Assembly (NCBI RefSeq): GCF_027921745.1
Contig: NC_079240.1
Span: forward strand, 2,225,001-2,289,000
DNA: 64,000 bases
From: Schizosaccharomyces osmophilus
Lineage: Eukaryota > Ascomycota > Schizosaccharomycetes > Schizosaccharomycetales > Schizosaccharomycetaceae
Direction: 5' to 3'
This document shows, piece by piece, positions 1 to 10,528 of the stretch (positions within the stretch are counted from its first letter, which is position 1; the number at the start of each line of letters is the position of its first letter). The notes beneath the pieces were generated by a model. That model did no database searches. It was not told the origin of the DNA and saw only the letters and a list, made by a program, of their open reading frames with translations. Both the position numbers and the translations under genes were made by a program.

Positions 1-834
1 CTGTTACATATTCTCATAAACATTTCGCGTACATCTGAAGTTCATTTAACTATTTTCAGGTAATCGACATCCAGAGCTGTTAACGAATAGCTTAAACAAT
101 CAAACAAAACTTCATTTACGTTTTCTTTGATATTGCAAAAGAAATTCCGTAGTTTGAATTGTTTTTCTAAGTATTTGAAGTGCTCTCGGTAGTGGATACA
201 CTTTCAGTGATTTATCACTTTGTTCTGAGAGTGTATACACAGAGGTAGCGATGTTACTTTGGTGAGAATGTCTATTTACAAAACAAATCCAAATTAAAAA
301 ATAAAGAAAATAAAATCAGTCAAATCGTAGAAGCATTTTTCTTTGATATGTATTTACTAAAGTAATTAAGAGTGTCTGTTTAGCAAAAAACGCTTGTCCT
401 TTTTGCGAATAATTAGAGACCCACCAAGTTTGCTCGAGCACGCTCTCACAATGTTTATATGTTAAATTGTAGTGGTGTAACATATCTTTAAAGGGATAAA
501 ATAAAAACCAAGATTCAAATGACTTAGTTCGTTTTCACTTAGGCCTATTCTTCATGCTTATCAAAGAGTTATGGATATTAAAAGAAATACGGACTTCAAG
601 TCTTCTTAGAAGAAACAGATTTATTCATGCATGATGCTCACTTGCAACTTTCACCCACAAATAATCTCAACGTGTGCGTTCAAAAAAGATACTCAATATG
701 CCTTTAAACTATGTCTACTATACAATTTTTACCATATGAAATACTAAGTTCATAGATTTCATGCTACAAGAAGTAATTGAATCTATGAATATCAAGATTT
801 TATTAATCCTTAATGCCCAAGTAAATTACATGGT
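1..834. other. Intergenic, left edge
   Basis: This is AT-rich sequence downstream of the minus-strand ribosomal protein gene. I see no reading frame or tRNA here that I can support. The only structure noted is an imperfect hairpin at 192-240, listed separately. A neighbouring gene may lie beyond the left edge. Confidence 0.5.
192..240. repeat. Imperfect inverted repeat (hairpin)
   Basis: The left arm GTGGATACACT (192-202) pairs with AGTGTATACAC (230-240) with one mismatch. A shorter AGTGA/TCACT pair lies inside the loop. It is in non-coding DNA and its role is unknown; chance is quite possible for an 11-bp arm. Confidence 0.4.
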
Positions 835-1383
835 TTAAAGGAAACCAATGCGGTTAGCAACGTCAAGAGCATCGGCATCAGCGGAAAGCTTGACGAAAGC
901 CTTCTTGGTACCGTTGGGACGGATCAAAGTGTTGATGTTGACGGCTTCAACGTCGTAAAGCTTACGAACAGCGTCCTTAATGGTGTGCTTATTGGATCTC
1001 ATGTGTACAATGAAGACGAGAGTGTTGTCGTCCTCAATCTTCTTCATAGCAGATTCACTGTTGAGAGGGTTGAGGATGATCTTGAACTCATCAAGACGAG
1101 GGGCATGAGCAACACTCTTACGAGCGTACTTGGGCTTACGAGGAAGTTGAAGAGTCTTGGGGCTAAAAAAAAGTTAGTAAGCTGGCGACTAAATATGTAC
1201 TAGCCAACTACTGTGTTTGATAATATTGGACGCGGGAACAAATCTCCAATATACACAGAGCTAAAGCTCAAATCGTTTCACATACCGACGGAAGGTGGTA
1301 GAAGTACGAACCTTCTTGGCAACCTTGTTGTGGACTCCCTTTTGAACGGTCTTCTGTGCTCCTTTAGCTTTAGCAACGCTCAT
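835..1383 (-). CDS. rpl25: 60S ribosomal protein uL23 (L23a/L25)
   Basis: Large-subunit protein uL23 binds 25S rRNA near the polypeptide exit tunnel and docks SRP and nascent-chain factors. There are two exons, 1286-1383 and 835-1162, split by a 123-bp intron with donor GTATG at 1285, a TACTAAC branch site at 1172-1178 and a TAG acceptor. Together they give 141 aa, the family's usual length. The protein starts [20 protein letters not shown], has the basic N-terminal extension, and ends in the conserved [17 protein letters not shown]. The ATG at 1383 fits the start of known fission yeast copies. A HomolE box lies about 90 bp upstream, as expected for ribosomal protein genes. S. pombe has two near-identical copies (rpl2501/rpl2502), and which one this corresponds to rests on synteny with cys2 (rpl2501, from memory). 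Confidence 0.95.
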
Positions 1384-2305
1384 GATGTCCTGTCAACTAA
1401 GAGTTGGTTGTTGCTTGTAGCAGGAAATTCACAAAAGTTTGCTCTTCTTCAGCCCAAAAAAGCAGTCCAACCCTACCCTAACAAATGGTTGAACCTGCTA
1501 TGGAAATCCAAAAAGAAGTTTTTATCACTCACTAAAAACTATTAACGAAATCCACTGTGTTGTATTTATTCCTATATACTGGCGTTCTATATCAGTAAAC
1601 GGGTTTACGTATAGTAAACTGCTTCATTAATAAGTATAAGTAGTATAGCGTTCGAGTACGTAAAAGGGTCTAAGCTACTGTATGGAGTATTTACAATTTA
1701 ATATATGTTTGCGCTGACAGGATTTCAAACTCTCATCTCTACCAATATCAACGGCTTTGACAAAAAATCAGAAATAAAAGACTTTTCGTTAAAAAACATG
1801 GTTACAAGTAATCAATTATAGAAAAAGAAATATTTCCTATGTCACATGGCTCAAACTCTTATTCTTTTTTCCAACTTTAAACAATGAATCACAACGCGTT
1901 CGCGTTTCGCAAATTCATCCAAATCCACTAAAAGCGTTTATGAATTACCACAGAGACCTGTACTCTTAAAACATTTCGCCAAAATAATAAAGTTTTCTTG
2001 CTGTCAAAGTAAAGATGAGAAGAACGCGTTGGATTTTTAGCGAACGTTATGGTTAAGCAAAGCTAATATGCTGAATCAGCAAATTGCGGAATACGGAGAT
2101 AAGTTGAAAATTTCGCCTAAACGGCGTTTACCACCGGTGGAGTGGAAATCCCTGCGATGGTGTAAGAGAAAAGACAAATGTTGTAATCGCAATATGCGCT
2201 GTCTCGTTAAAGATCGGAAAATATTTTCAAGGGTTTATAAAGCCACTATTTCCCATTATATAACTAATTTGAATAGATCAAATATACCATTAAGACGTTA
2301 TTGTC
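1384..2305. other. Divergent promoter region rpl25 / cys2
   Basis: This is the shared upstream region of two divergent genes. It holds the HomolE box at 1470-1480. An ATG-initiated frame starts at 2068 and overlaps the start of the acyltransferase gene in another frame. It could act as an upstream ORF, but it has no recognisable protein content. A weak tRNA-like stretch near 1711-1760 was rejected. Confidence 0.5.
1470..1480. promoter_or_regulatory. HomolE box
   Basis: ACCCTACCCTA matches the HomolE element of fission yeast ribosomal protein promoters. It lies about 90 bp upstream of the uL23 start codon. No HomolD core (CAGTCACA or its complement) was found close to it. Confidence 0.75.
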
Positions 2306-3835
2306 ATGATGAAAAGTGTGTTTCGGTCGATGAGCAAACGGCTGGGGCCTAATAAACTGGCTTTTTGCCGGTTTCAGAGCTCCAATCCTCCAATGTCATT
2401 TCCTTGCGTCGATCAGGCGCAGGAACGCAATCGCAGATATGAAGAAAGCCTTCAGCAGTTTCAAACCCCAGGCAATGAAGATCCAGGGGCATGCATAACT
2501 TCTCCTTCACTTGCTTCGGGACCTGAACCCATCTATGGAAAAATTGTATCTGGTTTCAAAAAGTTTAACTATAACAATGTATTCCTTTGTGATCACGGCG
2601 GTATTTTACCTAAATTTGAATTGGCTTACGAAACTTGGGGCGCATTGAATGAAGACCGCTCAAATGCCATTCTTTTGCATACCGGTCTTTCTGCATCTTC
2701 ACATGCTCATTCTCATCCGGATAACCCACAACCTGGTTGGTGGGAACAGTTCATTGGACCAGGAAAAGATTTAGATACCAACAAGTTTTGTGTCATTTGC
2801 TGTAACATTTTAGGTAGCTGCTACGGTAGCACTGGTCCTTCTTCTGTTGACCCCGGTGATGGAAAGAATTATGCGACCCGTTTTCCCATCATAACTGTTA
2901 ACGACATGGTTCGTACCCAAATTTTACTTTTGGATCATCTGAAAATCGATAAGCTTCATGCTAGCATTGGTAGTTCCTTGGGTGGTATGCAATCGCTAGC
3001 GTTTGGTGCTTTGGCACCTCATAGAACTGCTCGTATCGCCAGTATTTCTGGTGGTGCTAGATCTCATCCTTATTCTATTGCACTTCGTTTTACTCAGCGA
3101 CAAATTTTAATGAATGACCCTCAATGGAACCGAGGCTTTTATTATGATGACATTCCTCCTCACACAGGTATGAAACTATCTCGTGAGGTCGCTACCATTT
3201 CCTATCGGTCTGGACCCGAGTGGGAACAACGGTTTTCCACTCGTCGCGCCAACCCTGCTGTACCACCTGCTATGTGCCCTGATTTCTTAATAGAAACATA
3301 TTTGGATCATGCTGGAGAAAAATTCTGTCTTCAATATGATCCCAATTCCCTTTTGTATATTTCCAAGGCCATGGATATGCATGACATGACTGCTTCAAAT
3401 CAGAAGATTCTCGCTGAGAACAGAAAGAAAAATCAGCATAAGTTAGAAAAATATTTGGCTGAAAATCCAGATGTATCACAAGAAGACGTGATTAAGGCAA
3501 ATTCAAACAGTGTTGTCTTGCCCGATACCCCGATTGAAGAAATTTCTAATGAAGATAGAGTTCCTGAACCTGATGTAGATTCGGATTTAACCGCAGGTTT
3601 AGTTCCTCTACGAAACATTCCAACCATGATTATGGGCGTCGAAAGTGATAATCTGATGCCTGTCGCATGCCAGCGTGAAACTGCTCGTTGTTTGGAGAAG
3701 GCTGGAAATGATAAAGTTGTATACCATGAATTGAATGCCGACGAAAGTTTTTATGGCCACGATACATTTTTGATTTATCGTAAAAACTTTAACTTGGTTG
3801 GAAGCAAACTAAAGAACTTCCTTGAGCAGAGCTAA
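2306..3835 (+). CDS. cys2: MetX-family serine (homoserine) O-acyltransferase, mitochondrial type
   Basis: This is an alpha/beta-hydrolase acyltransferase of the MetX/CysA family, which activates the hydroxyl of serine or homoserine for sulphur assimilation. The 509-aa single exon opens with a basic, Ser/Arg-rich stretch ending near FCRFQSS, typical of a mitochondrial presequence. Next comes MSFPC around residue 30, which recalls the CysA/Cys2 branch. The nucleophile elbow is IGSSLGGMQ (Ser about 224). The acid is in GVESDNLMP and the histidine in FYGHDTF. NILGSCYGSTGPSS is the family's glycine-rich loop. Length is close to S. pombe Cys2 and longer than the homoserine acetyltransferase Met6. 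The orientation and position next to uL23 match SPBC106.17c (recalled). Whether the donor is acetyl- or succinyl-CoA cannot be read from the sequence. Confidence 0.85.
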   Translation: MMKSVFRSMSKRLGPNKLAFCRFQSSNPPMSFPCVDQAQERNRRYEESLQQFQTPGNEDPGACITSPSLASGPEPIYGKIVSGFKKFNYNNVFLCDHGGILPKFELAYETWGALNEDRSNAILLHTGLSASSHAHSHPDNPQPGWWEQFIGPGKDLDTNKFCVICCNILGSCYGSTGPSSVDPGDGKNYATRFPIITVNDMVRTQILLLDHLKIDKLHASIGSSLGGMQSLAFGALAPHRTARIASISGGARSHPYSIALRFTQRQILMNDPQWNRGFYYDDIPPHTGMKLSREVATISYRSGPEWEQRFSTRRANPAVPPAMCPDFLIETYLDHAGEKFCLQYDPNSLLYISKAMDMHDMTASNQKILAENRKKNQHKLEKYLAENPDVSQEDVIKANSNSVVLPDTPIEEISNEDRVPEPDVDSDLTAGLVPLRNIPTMIMGVESDNLMPVACQRETARCLEKAGNDKVVYHELNADESFYGHDTFLIYRKNFNLVGSKLKNFLEQS

Positions 3836-4413
3836 AGTTTGTGTTTTCATTTCGACACAAGAAATTAATTATGAAATTGATTAATATGGTATTTATTTCG
3901 CGTCACGAAACCTGTTTTCGGACTTTTATTCCTTACGATTTTTGGTCTTTAAAGAATTCGATGTATATCTGAAATTCCGTGAAGTGTTGATTCTAAAAGT
4001 TTTTGGGTTATGTTGTTAGTTTTCACGGTGTAGCGGTCCTTGCTTGGTTCTATTGGTGTAAGTTTTGTACGCTCATCACGGAAAAACATATTGTTTTACA
4101 AATAAATCCTGATATCGATCATGGAATAGATTTTAGAAAAAGAAGTATGGTCTACTAATAAAATTACGAAGATGAAACAACTAGAGAGTGTTTGTTTACA
4201 GGCACGAAAAAAGCCATTATTGTTAGCAATGGGAATCATATTTAAGAACCACATCAATTGCAAAAGTATCGTTGAAAACTCTAATACATAAGATTTGTTA
4301 TGAGAAAGGTTATTTGAGACAAAGGTTTTGTAGGCGTTAGGAGACGAGCATCGTAAAAAAAATACAGGAAAGGAAAGTCTTTCAACAAAGCTGCAGAACG
4401 AAAGAAAAACAAA
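3836..4413. other. Intergenic between convergent cys2 and pre6
   Basis: This is the shared 3' region of two convergent genes. It is AT-rich, with scattered AATAAA-like motifs, and I can support no further gene in it. Confidence 0.5.
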
Positions 4414-5331
4414 TTATGATTGTGAAGTGGTTGAAGCAGAAGTAGCAGCAGCGCGGCCGTTTTTCTTACGAGCGGCTTCAGCCTCTTTCTCTTCCTGAAG
4501 CATTTTGACGATGGAATCAATTTGTTCAGAGGGAAGGAATTCAACGTCTTTACCAGGGTCCATAATGGCAAGCTCAACGTTACCAGCAGAAGTTTGAACA
4601 ACTTCTAATAGACTGTTAATTGTAAGGCGAATCGATTCTTCACGGGACAAGTCTTCCTTCCAGTTCTTTTCCAAAAATTCACGGGCACCCTTGCTAGAAC
4701 GACCGATAGCGGAAGCTTTCCTATATGAAACGCGTTAGTACGGTCTTAAACCAATTTTAAGGAATGAAACAAATCCCCAAATCCAAGCTTCACATCACAT
4801 ACCATGCATTGTAAACGCCTGCCGGTTCTGTCTGGTAAACTCTAGGCACGTTGCTATTCACGTCAAAGCCGGCAATAAGTGTCGACACACCAAAGGGACG
4901 GACACCACCTGCTTGTGTATATTTTTGCTGGACACCAGCTACATAACGGGTTATGGACTCTAAAGAAGCAGGGTCTGCCAAGTTCAATTTGTGTGATTGA
5001 GCTTCAATACGAGCCTTATCAATTAAAATTCGTGCATCCGCATTTAAACCAGCAAAAGCCAAGCACACGTGATTGTCGATTAATGCAATCTTTTGGAAAC
5101 TTCCTGGATTTTGTAACTTGGGGACGTTTTTCTTCTCCACGCCAATAACAATACAATCTTTTCCGCGAAGAGCAACCTAACCAAATGTTAGTCTCATACT
5201 TTTATCCAACAGCATTTCCTGTTTGGACATACAGCAGTAGTACCACGGCGAACAGCTTCTTGACCGTATTCTACTTGAAGCAAGCGGCCATCTGGCGAGA
5301 AAACTGATAGCGCACGATCATATCCTGACAT
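4414..5331 (-). CDS. pre6: 20S proteasome subunit alpha-4
   Basis: This is the alpha-ring subunit alpha-4 of the 20S core particle, a structural and gating member that lacks peptidase activity. Three exons (5233-5331, 4803-5176, 4414-4720) join in frame to 259 aa, the length of the S. pombe protein. Both introns have GTATG donors and TAG acceptors. The N-terminus [20 protein letters not shown] is the alpha-subunit signature. [13 protein letters not shown] and the acidic-basic C-terminal tail with KEAEAARKK are also typical. The start is fixed by the signature beginning at residue 2. A GTAAACAAACAAA element lies about 160 bp upstream. Confidence 0.96.
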
Positions 5332-6073
5332 TGTTCGTAGTTGGTATTATCCAAGTTGATGGTTTGGTCTTATACATCTTTTGGTCAAGTGTTTGGTTTA
5401 GTGGTATGGTTAACAGTCTCTTGCGCAGTGAACAAATGGCGTATCTGTAATAACGCGGTCTAGTGTGTTTTAGCAACCTTTTTACGAAATAGTAAACAAA
5501 CAAAAAATGGCAACAAAATTCTAATTGAAGAGTTTTCAGGTCTCTTTTGTTTTTTTATGTTTTTTGTTTTGTTCGAGTTTTGATAGTAAATTTGCAGTAT
5601 CATGCTGATTATAAAATTGGTTTGTAAAAGAGCACCTGTACAAATTTACAACAAATATACTGTCCTACCGATTATGCTTGAAAACAATAGTGTTACAATG
5701 ATTCCAGTTTTTATTTTCATTTTATTTTTCTTACTTTTTATTTTATTTTAATTTAGTTATTTATCTAAAAGATGATTGAAAAAAAAAGTGAAATCAGAAA
5801 AAAAGCAGACAAAAAGGTTAAGCAGAAAGCAGCAAAAAATAGACAGAGAAGGAATGATTCGAAACAGGCATAGCATTGTTTAGTATTGATAAGAAGTTCG
5901 CTTTCAAAAAATCAGCAGACAAAAAAGAAAAGAACCAGCCAAGCCATAAGGTCTAAGAGTAAGAATAGTCGAAAAAAAAAAACAGTAGGGGAGTAATAGG
6001 TAAGCTAAGAAGATAAAAAAATTGCAAAACGGGTAATTTTTTAAAAAGAGAAGGACCAAATTCTATAAGAAGA
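5332..6073. other. Intergenic upstream of pre6
   Basis: This region lies between the pre6 start and the 3' end of the RRM gene. It is strongly AT-rich, with T- and A-runs around 5700-5830. It contains a FLEX-like element at 5492-5504. No gene is seen. Confidence 0.5.
5492..5504 (+). promoter_or_regulatory. FLEX-like forkhead site
   Basis: GTAAACAAACAAA fits the FLEX consensus GTAAACAAACA(A/T)(A/C) bound by Mei4 and related forkhead factors in S. pombe. It sits upstream of the minus-strand pre6 gene. A single site of this length in AT-rich DNA may be fortuitous. Confidence 0.35.
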
Positions 6074-8173
6074 TCATTTAGGATTTTGCATTTGAGTAGA
6101 TTGTTGAGCTTGGTACGGAGACATAGATCCATACATATTAGGATAAGGAGCAAACGGAGGGACATACTGAGTAGAAGAATTCGTATCTTGTTTGATATTC
6201 GAAGGTGCTGTAAATATAGGAGGATACATTGGAATAGTAAATGGGACAGCAGAAGGTAAAATGGGTTGTTGTGTTTGCATTGTGCTCAATGAAGGGGAGT
6301 TATTGTGTGGGGATGAAATATAAGAGTCAGATTTATCACACCGATCACGAGCATATTGTATTTTACTCTTCTGGAAAGCTGGTTGTAAAGGTAATCCATG
6401 AAACGCTTTCATGCCATTCGAGATATTTGTGTAGCTGACAAACCCAGTGTTTGGTTGCTTCAAATATTTTATACTTTCGATTTCACCATATTGGCGTAGC
6501 AATAATTCCAACTCCTTTTTGGTGAAAGAGTCACTGACTTTGCTAAAGTAGACATTACGGGAAGCACCCATAGAAATTGATGTTTCCAGCACACGTGGCA
6601 AATGGCCGCTTTCTTTCCCCCATCCAGACTTGATACGACGTCCATGAAGGATAACCGTTTCATTTAAAATGTAAGAGTGGAAGGCTTTCGCATCGGCAAC
6701 GTCCACGAATGTAACAAAGCATATATGCTTTTCGGGAATATAGTGAAAATCCTGTAAAGGCCCACAGTGAATGAGATCACATATTTCTGAGCCTTTTACT
6801 TTAGCATCCAAATTGCCCAGGAAAACAGTCCGGTTTTCTACGTCGGAATTTTGAGACATATCAGAAATAGGCTCTTTCAATTCAGGATTAGAGCTCACAG
6901 AAAGGGAAGAGGAAGACGGTTTCGGAGAGCCGTATGTAGGAGTATACGTGCTCGTACCACGATGTTCACAACGGTCAGTACCATAGAAAATTCTCCAAGC
7001 ATGATAGGCGGGATCAGAGGACAACGTTTGCACAACACGAATTGCATCTTTGATATTCAAATAGTGGATGAACGCAATGTTCTTTCTGGATAATATTTTC
7101 ACACTATCGATCTCACCAAATTTGCCAAAATGATCGACTAGTTCATGTTCGCCAAACGAAGCTGGAAGGTTTCCAATAAAGACATTTCTACTCGCGGCCA
7201 TATTGTTACAAACGTTAAATACGGACTCTGAGAGACGGCATGGCCTGGCAAAAGTAACCTTTAAAGAGCGACTTTGAAACTGGAATCTTCGACGATTATA
7301 ATATTCGTGAAACTTTAAAGAATCTTCTGCATATAAAAAAGACAAAATCACCTTGTTTTTCTCGAGTTTTTGTTGTACCCTTTCCAACGGGCCAGCATGA
7401 ATTTGTGAGAGAAGGTCGCTTATCTTATACTCAGAAGGAAGATTACTCAGAATCAAAACTCGAAAGTCGGCCAAGTACTTTGTTTCTTGATAGGGTGAAT
7501 TCAAAGCATCCTTTGGATCTGGCGGTTGGGAAGCAAATGGGGGAGACGAAGAAGACATCGGTTGAAACGGGGTGCATTGAACGGGATGGGCTGGGTAAGG
7601 ATTATCGATAAATGGAATGATTTGAATGGGATAATATGGGTTAGGGCCATAGTACATATTTCCAGAAGTTGAGTTGGTAGACAAAGAAGGAACGGAATTT
7701 GAAGAAAGATTAGAAGCAGGAGCAGAATTAGAAACAGAAAGAGAAGAGTGCTTTTCTAATTTGTTTTCAACAAATTTTGGTTGAGATTGTTCACTTGTGC
7801 CGGAGAGAGCAACTTCATCCTTTTCTATTGGATCAACAACCAGCTCCTGCTTCTTCTTTTCGCAAAGATCCTTCGGCACGTTCGAATCCTCAAAAAATTC
7901 AATATCATTGGGAGAGTTAAGGGAACTGGAAGTAGAGTATGAATCGAATGACTTCGACTGTTCTTCCTCTTCACAATTCAACAATTGATCACCTTGTTCT
8001 TCTAGAAAGCCGCTTTTCAACACATGAGAGGTATCTTCTTCCTTTTCAAAAAGTAATTCTTCTTTCATATTCAATCCCGTCGTTTGAATAGTTTCGCATG
8101 GTACGATGTGTACGACCATACCTTGATCTTTCGGTTGACTGTCGTCGTGGCAGGAAGTGATGGAGTCCTTCAT
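6074..8173 (-). CDS. Four-RRM RNA-binding protein, Nrd1/Mrn1 family
   Basis: This is a probable mRNA-binding regulator of 699 aa read from the first ATG at 8173. The acidic, Ser-rich first 200 residues precede four RRM-like units. RRM1 (about 238-312) holds FRVLILSNLPSEY, RRM2 (about 330-400) NVFIGNLPASFGEHEL, RRM3 (about 450-520) RTVFLGNLDAKVKG and EKHICFVTFVD, and RRM4 (about 545-610) NVYFSKVSDSF. The repeated ASRNV openings and the (F/Y)(Y/A)xDRC ends of RRM2 and RRM4 are typical of budding yeast Mrn1 and fission yeast Nrd1. A Pro/Gln/Tyr-rich tail follows. S. pombe Nrd1 is about 530 aa, so this longer, more diverged protein may be a paralogue or a Mug28-like protein. No gene lies here between pre6 and idi1 in S. 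pombe as I recall it. Confidence 0.8.
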   Translation of the reverse strand: MKDSITSCHDDSQPKDQGMVVHIVPCETIQTTGLNMKEELLFEKEEDTSHVLKSGFLEEQGDQLLNCEEEEQSKSFDSYSTSSSLNSPNDIEFFEDSNVPKDLCEKKKQELVVDPIEKDEVALSGTSEQSQPKFVENKLEKHSSLSVSNSAPASNLSSNSVPSLSTNSTSGNMYYGPNPYYPIQIIPFIDNPYPAHPVQCTPFQPMSSSSPPFASQPPDPKDALNSPYQETKYLADFRVLILSNLPSEYKISDLLSQIHAGPLERVQQKLEKNKVILSFLYAEDSLKFHEYYNRRRFQFQSRSLKVTFARPCRLSESVFNVCNNMAASRNVFIGNLPASFGEHELVDHFGKFGEIDSVKILSRKNIAFIHYLNIKDAIRVVQTLSSDPAYHAWRIFYGTDRCEHRGTSTYTPTYGSPKPSSSSLSVSSNPELKEPISDMSQNSDVENRTVFLGNLDAKVKGSEICDLIHCGPLQDFHYIPEKHICFVTFVDVADAKAFHSYILNETVILHGRRIKSGWGKESGHLPRVLETSISMGASRNVYFSKVSDSFTKKELELLLRQYGEIESIKYLKQPNTGFVSYTNISNGMKAFHGLPLQPAFQKSKIQYARDRCDKSDSYISSPHNNSPSLSTMQTQQPILPSAVPFTIPMYPPIFTAPSNIKQDTNSSTQYVPPFAPYPNMYGSMSPYQAQQSTQMQNPK

Positions 8174-9316
8174 AGCCTTTAATCGAAAAAAATACCTGCA
8201 AATCTCTGATTGCAATGCGATATAGAGCCAAAAATTCAGAAAGCTAGTAATGCGAAGTATAGAAAACCGAGGGAATGCGACTCCTATTTAAAAGATCTCA
8301 ACAGCAATCAAATCAGTCTTTCGTAATCGATTTTACCTATTCTCTCCTGCTTTCCCCTCATTCTTTGAACTATATTTTGAATTGTAATGAAGGTGTGCAT
8401 AAACAAACCTTGTCCTCATTTGCTCATTTGCCTTTGCCTTTCCTGGGGAAGCCGAAATATATGACGCATGCTTTTTAAGCTCACAATTACCATCGCCAAT
8501 CAAAAGCCTTTTAACCCCCGCATTTTTAAGGATTAAAGTAAAGCTATTACCAAGCGATATCTTGTCGCTGTTTCATTGGTGAGAGCATTTGACGTAACCA
8601 TGTCCAATCGAATGTAAACAAACACATAAAAGCAAAAATTCAAGAAAAGCGCTCCAGAACGTTTGCATTTGACTTTCCAATTACTAACATATGATAGAAT
8701 TTTTGTTAATCCAGGGTTTGCCAGGAGCCTGATGGGATGCGCAGCTTCATAAAAGCCATATGGAGAAGTCGCTGAAAACAAGGCCGGCAACAAGGATGAG
8801 CAGACTCATGAAAAAGGAACTTCTCTTGTACCAAGTATAAAGAGGATTTCTTGTCTTTTTGTCTTTTTTAATAATGCGTAACCCACGTGTGCTGATTATT
8901 ACCAAGTTTTCAAACTCCTGTTTCCTCCCCAGCAAAGAAGCATCATGCAAGAATTACGGGTTCCCTCAACTCGGGATAGACCATCGAATCGCATATTATT
9001 AATATTATACTACACCTGCATTTATTATCTCGAATTGCAAAAAAAAAGAGTGAATAATCGAAACGCTTTCGACAAGTTCGATAGGCATGTAGATGTGTGC
9101 TAATTAGACCCAACTTTACTTTTTTTTTTTCCCTCTAAACTCTCTTCAAAAGACGTATAGACTATACAACAAGTAAATAAAGCAAAAGATTAGTTCCCTC
9201 CTTTCATTTCCATTGAATGGTCGATACCAACAGACAAACCAAGCAAAGTCTGGTCTGTTCCAAAAGAAGGTAAACCGAATGTTTTCAAAGATAGCAAATA
9301 AAAATGTCAAATTCGT
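8174..9316. other. Long upstream region of the RRM gene
   Basis: About 1.1 kb separates the RRM gene start from the 3' end of idi1 (both minus strand). Frames of up to 86 codons exist on the minus strand but do not begin with ATG and lack recognisable content. A long 5' leader or a large promoter is likely. A GTAAACAAACAC element lies near 8616. I see no gene. Confidence 0.45.
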
Positions 9317-10151
<835 letters not shown>

Positions 10152-10528
10152 CGTCTATGTTGGTGAAGGGTAAGATAACTTCTTCGCGTCTCCTTCGTAC
10201 AGCCCACCAACAACCAACTACGAGAAACTTTGGAATTGTTTCCAAATACTTCGTATTTTGGTTGATTATTTCTTTTCCTTTTCTTTTCTTTTTTAAGTTA
10301 GAATTTTTTTGGTGTCTTTGAATTTGCTTTTGTAAAACTTTGCATTTGCTTGCAAATCCATAGTTTGCTTTCAGAAAGATACCTTCTAAGGACTCCTTTC
10401 TGTTGACAGTATTATTGATACAATTTCTGTTCATTTTCCCGTCTTTACACCTATTTGCAATATCAGTAGGTGCCACATTATAGATTTCAGTCTATTTTTT
10501 CTTAACAACCCGAGTTTAAGAAGGAATC
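10152..10528. other. Divergent promoter idi1 / sda1
   Basis: This is a bidirectional promoter of 377 bp containing pyrimidine-rich stretches (around 10260-10320). No clear TATA element or known fission yeast box was identified. Confidence 0.5.

Noticed and set aside
1708-1765. tRNA-like 3' half on the minus strand
   Set aside because: The T-loop region (GATTTCAAAC on plus) departs from the box B consensus, the T stem does not pair, and no matching 5' half or box A was found.
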